From Stentor coeruleus (lineage: Eukaryota > Ciliophora > Heterotrichea > Heterotrichida > Stentoridae): a stretch of DNA of 20,347 bases. Location of the stretch: contig MPUH01001247.1 in the NCBI GenBank assembly GCA_001970955.1, forward strand, positions 1 to 20,347, given 5' to 3'. Both the position numbers and the translations under genes were made by a program. Shown here one piece after another: positions 17,936 through 20,347 of the stretch. The notes beneath the pieces were generated by a model. The model ran no database searches. It was not told the origin of the DNA and saw only the letters and a program-made list of their open reading frames with translations. Every line of letters begins with the position of its first letter. The first letter of the stretch is position 1.

Positions 17936-19077
17936 TTAACTAACTACCTCCTCAGGTTTCATCTGTGGTCTAAGCACAACCTTTCCCAAACTCATATTCT
18001 TTTTATAAAAACTCAAAGCTTCTTTAACACCTTCAATAGGAAACTCTTTTGAAACATCAGTTCTAAGTACCGTAGGAAGAAGTGCAACAATCTTATTAGC
18101 CATATTCCNTTAAGCACAACCTTTCCCAAACTCATATTCTTTTTATAAAAACTCAAAGCTTCTTTAACACCTTCAATAGGAAATTCTTTTGAAACATCAG
18201 TTCTAAGTACCGTAGGAAGAAGTGCAACAATCTTATTAGCCATATTCCATCTTGTTAAAATATTCTTTGTTTTAATCCACTTACTAAGCCATAATCCTTC
18301 AATTCTTTTATTACTAAAAATAATAGCACTAGGATTTATATCTTTGATTGAAGTCATACTTAAATGCCCATAAATATATACAACAGAATTTTCACACATA
18401 GAATTAACAAGAATTCCAGTCATTTCCCCACTAACAGCATCAAAAGCTATAGTCGCATTAAGATTTAAAGCAAACTTTTTAAGTTCTTCTTGGAAATTTT
18501 CGCTTGTAGAATTTAACACATGTTCCGCTCCAAGTTCTCTTAAAGCTGTTACTTGATCATCTCTTCTAACTATATTGATTATAGGTATTCTTTCACTTAT
18601 ACAATATCTTGCAAGCATTTTCCCAATAGCTGAACATGCTGCAGTTTGAACAACAGCCTGATGTTTCCCTTCTTTGATTTTTTCAGCGAACATCATGACA
18701 GTAAAAGGATTAGCAAACAAACAACATCCCATTGTAAAGGGCATATCATCAGGTAAGACTACACATGATTTTGCTGGTAAAACTGTGTATTCAGCCCAGA
18801 CTCCATTACCTTTTTCACAAAATATTGCAACTTTTTTACCGACTAGTCTCCATGCTAGAAGACCTCCACCACTAGAAACTACTGTTCCAGAAGCTTCGAA
18901 ACCTGGGACTACTGGTAAAGGCTTTTTTGTCCCGTATTTACCTTTGAGAAATACAATATCAGAAGGGTTTATAGGGGATGCTTCGATTCTTACGAGAACT
19001 TCTCCTGAAGATGGAACTGGAATTGGTAGTTCTTCTACTGAGAAATCATTTTCAGCTTTCAAAAGCACGGCTCTCAT
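17936..19077 (-). CDS. Zinc-independent MDR oxidoreductase (quinone/enoyl reductase-like), broken by assembly duplication
   Basis: Medium-chain dehydrogenase/reductase that uses NAD(P)H. Residues 1-115 form the GroES-like fold (INPSDIVFLKGKYG, VVPGFEASGTVV). The usual zinc-ligand His in GHE is Phe here (GFE, 59-61), so catalytic zinc is absent, as in quinone oxidoreductases and MECR-type enoyl reductases. Residues 120-260 are the Rossmann fold: QTAACSAIGKML (144-155) for the nucleotide, then INIVRRDDQ (167-175) and LGAEHVLNS, as in MECR, suggesting NADPH. Y48 in GKYG may be the catalytic Tyr of enoyl reductases. As sequenced, the frame fails after residue 322 because 138 nt are repeated around the N at 18109. 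Deleting 140 nt gives 1002 nt, 333 aa, ending RPQMKPEEVVS and TAA at 17938-17936. The length then fits the family. Substrate is uncertain. Confidence 0.87.
17971..18248. repeat. Direct duplication of 138 nt around N at 18109 (probable assembly overlap)
   Basis: Copy 1 is 17971-18108 and copy 2 is 18111-18248, offset 140. They differ at a single base (aaactctt versus aaattctt). The duplicated segment is coding sequence for the oxidoreductase C-terminus; both copies encode the same residues and the difference is silent. Confidence 0.9.
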
Positions 19078-19599
19078 TTTATAAGATAAATAAGGTCACC
19101 ATTTTTTACAGACGTCATTGGTAGGATTAGCTAAATTAATTTCAATATATTTTGTTTACAACTAACTATTCTCATCTGTATAAAAATTATTATTCCTAAT
19201 AATTATTTGAGTGAACAAATAAATTCATTATACCCTGTTAATCCATCCCACTCAGCATCTAAAAAGTGATGATCATTTGATTTCAGGCTTCAAAATAGCA
19301 TTTATAAGATTTATGCCTTGACCATAAACTAAAACATATCTCATTGAGTAATTTCTAAAATAGCATAATTAAACAAGCTTTTTATTTAGCTTTAAGATTT
19401 TGACTTCCAATATATTCTCATCATTTAAAAGTATAAACTCCATTAATAAACTTAAGACTTGGATGATAAACAGAATGCTCTAAAATTATTTATATCATTT
19501 TTTCTATAGATCTTCAACTTAGTATATAATTTGGAACATCAGTTTATTTGCAGGCTGAGTTTTTTTATGCTTTTCATAGAAGGATAACAAGAATATGCT

Positions 19600-19642
19600 T
19601 AAATACTGGTTAATAGAATCNTAAATATTGGTTAATAGAATC
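19600..19642. repeat. 21-nt direct duplication around N at 19621
   Basis: Copy 1 is 19600-19620 and copy 2 is 19622-19642. They differ by one base (aatactgg versus aatattgg). The copies abut the N, as at the other N positions. Confidence 0.75.
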
Positions 19643-19691
19643 AGGTATATAATAATGTTTGTTATAAATGCCAGCCAACTAAAATAAAAAA

Positions 19692-19832
19692 TGTTTGGCT
19701 TAAAATGATGATTGAGTAAATTTTATTATTTTGATAAACAGGGTTGATTTAGCTGAGTTAANTGTTTGGCTTAAAATGATGATTGAGTAAATTTTATTAT
19801 TTTGATAAACAGGGTTGATTTAGCTGAGTTAA
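19692..19832. repeat. 70-nt direct duplication around N at 19762
   Basis: Copy 1 is 19692-19761 and copy 2 is 19763-19832. They are identical by eye and abut the N on both sides. Probably an unmerged contig overlap. Confidence 0.85.
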
Positions 19833-20064
19833 GAATAATTCAAGTCTCTCAAGTAACTAATATTAAGGTGATTATATTGTATGGCATTGCTTTGAAAGAG
19901 TTTTAACTTATTAGCAGCTTTTAGGTTTATTGTATATCTTTGATTGGAGAAATAATATGATAAGGCTAGAGGCGAAATCACTGAATTAGAGAGAAAATCA
20001 AAACTGAAGAAAAAATGAGAAAGAATAGAAAAATCAATATAAGAATAGAAGAAAATAAGAAAAT

Positions 20065-20088
20065 AATATAAGAATATAAGAATATAAG
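20065..20088 (+). repeat. Three tandem copies of an 8-bp unit
   Basis: AATATAAG occurs three times without interruption inside a purine-rich stretch. It is a simple microsatellite-like repeat with no assigned role. Confidence 0.7.
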
Positions 20089-20347
20089 AGGCTAGAAAAG
20101 AGAACAAGAACACTTAAATGATAAGAAAAATTGAAAAAAAAAGAGAAAAATATCAAAAAGAACTTATTAATAAGATAGTTGCTTTTTATTTTTTATATTT
20201 CTTTAATTTTATATATCAAAACAAAATTTAACAATAGCATTTTAACTATCAAGAAACTCTTATTAATCAATAGCAAACTCCATCTCAACAGATCATCAAT
20301 CAAATAAATAAAAATCTCAAAAAAAAGGCATAACTATATATTTATGA

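Larger units (their letters stand above)
19078..20347. other. Region without supported genes
   Basis: About 1.27 kb upstream of the oxidoreductase. It holds two N-separated duplications (19600-19642, 19692-19832). From about 19950 to 20160 it is strongly purine-rich on the plus strand. One short Lys/Glu-rich frame at 19959-20015 resembles coiled coil, but it is followed at once by stops. No RNA gene is recognised. Confidence 0.55.

Noticed and set aside
18674-19084. Plus-strand 136-codon frame opposite the oxidoreductase
   Set aside because: It is fully antisense to conserved MDR coding sequence and has no recognisable family.
19829-20113. Minus-strand open frame of 94 codons rich in Phe, Ser, Tyr and Leu
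   Set aside because: It is the complement of a purine-rich low-complexity stretch, spans part of the artefactual duplication, and shows no domain or protein-like composition.

Overview
The window looks like macronuclear DNA of a heterotrich ciliate, most plausibly Stentor or a close relative. It is AT-rich, genes lie close together, and most coding regions are single long frames. Every long frame uses TGG for Trp with no in-frame TAA, TAG or TGA, so the standard code applies, which rules out Blepharisma-type and Condylostoma-type codes. A 15-nt GT...AG intron can be read directly at 11922-11936. Introns of 15-16 nt together with the standard code are what is known of Stentor coeruleus; the genus is inference.

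Left part (1-3553): a decayed, frameshifted coiled-coil gene (1-1092, +) is followed by an unrecognised 571-aa protein (1481-3196, +). Centre (3554-13228): four genes lie on the minus strand. In transcription order they are a VSR-like/LNR/TM/RING membrane protein (13228-11591, two exons), an LRR protein with an E-set-like domain (11500-8882), a Tyr/Pro-rich hexapeptide-repeat protein (8666-7776), and the pentafunctional shikimate-pathway AROM enzyme (7765-3554). Only 10 nt separate the stop of the hexapeptide gene from the AROM start. Right part: a 1.9-kb spacer, a B-box plus 16-repeat WD40 protein (15152-17584, +), a zinc-independent MDR oxidoreductase (19077-17936, -), and about 1.3 kb without a supported gene.

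Four single-N positions (13515, 18109, 19621, 19762) each sit between two near-identical direct copies (about 231, 138, 21 and 70 nt). These look like contig overlaps joined with one N instead of being merged. The one at 18109 artificially breaks the 3' end of the oxidoreductase; removing one copy restores a 333-aa protein.

The genes do not form an obvious pathway. AROM makes chorismate precursors, the RING protein probably works in endomembrane cargo recognition or ubiquitination, and the WD40 and LRR proteins look like scaffolds. The most interesting object is the intron-split VSR-like receptor with a cytosolic RING-H2 finger.
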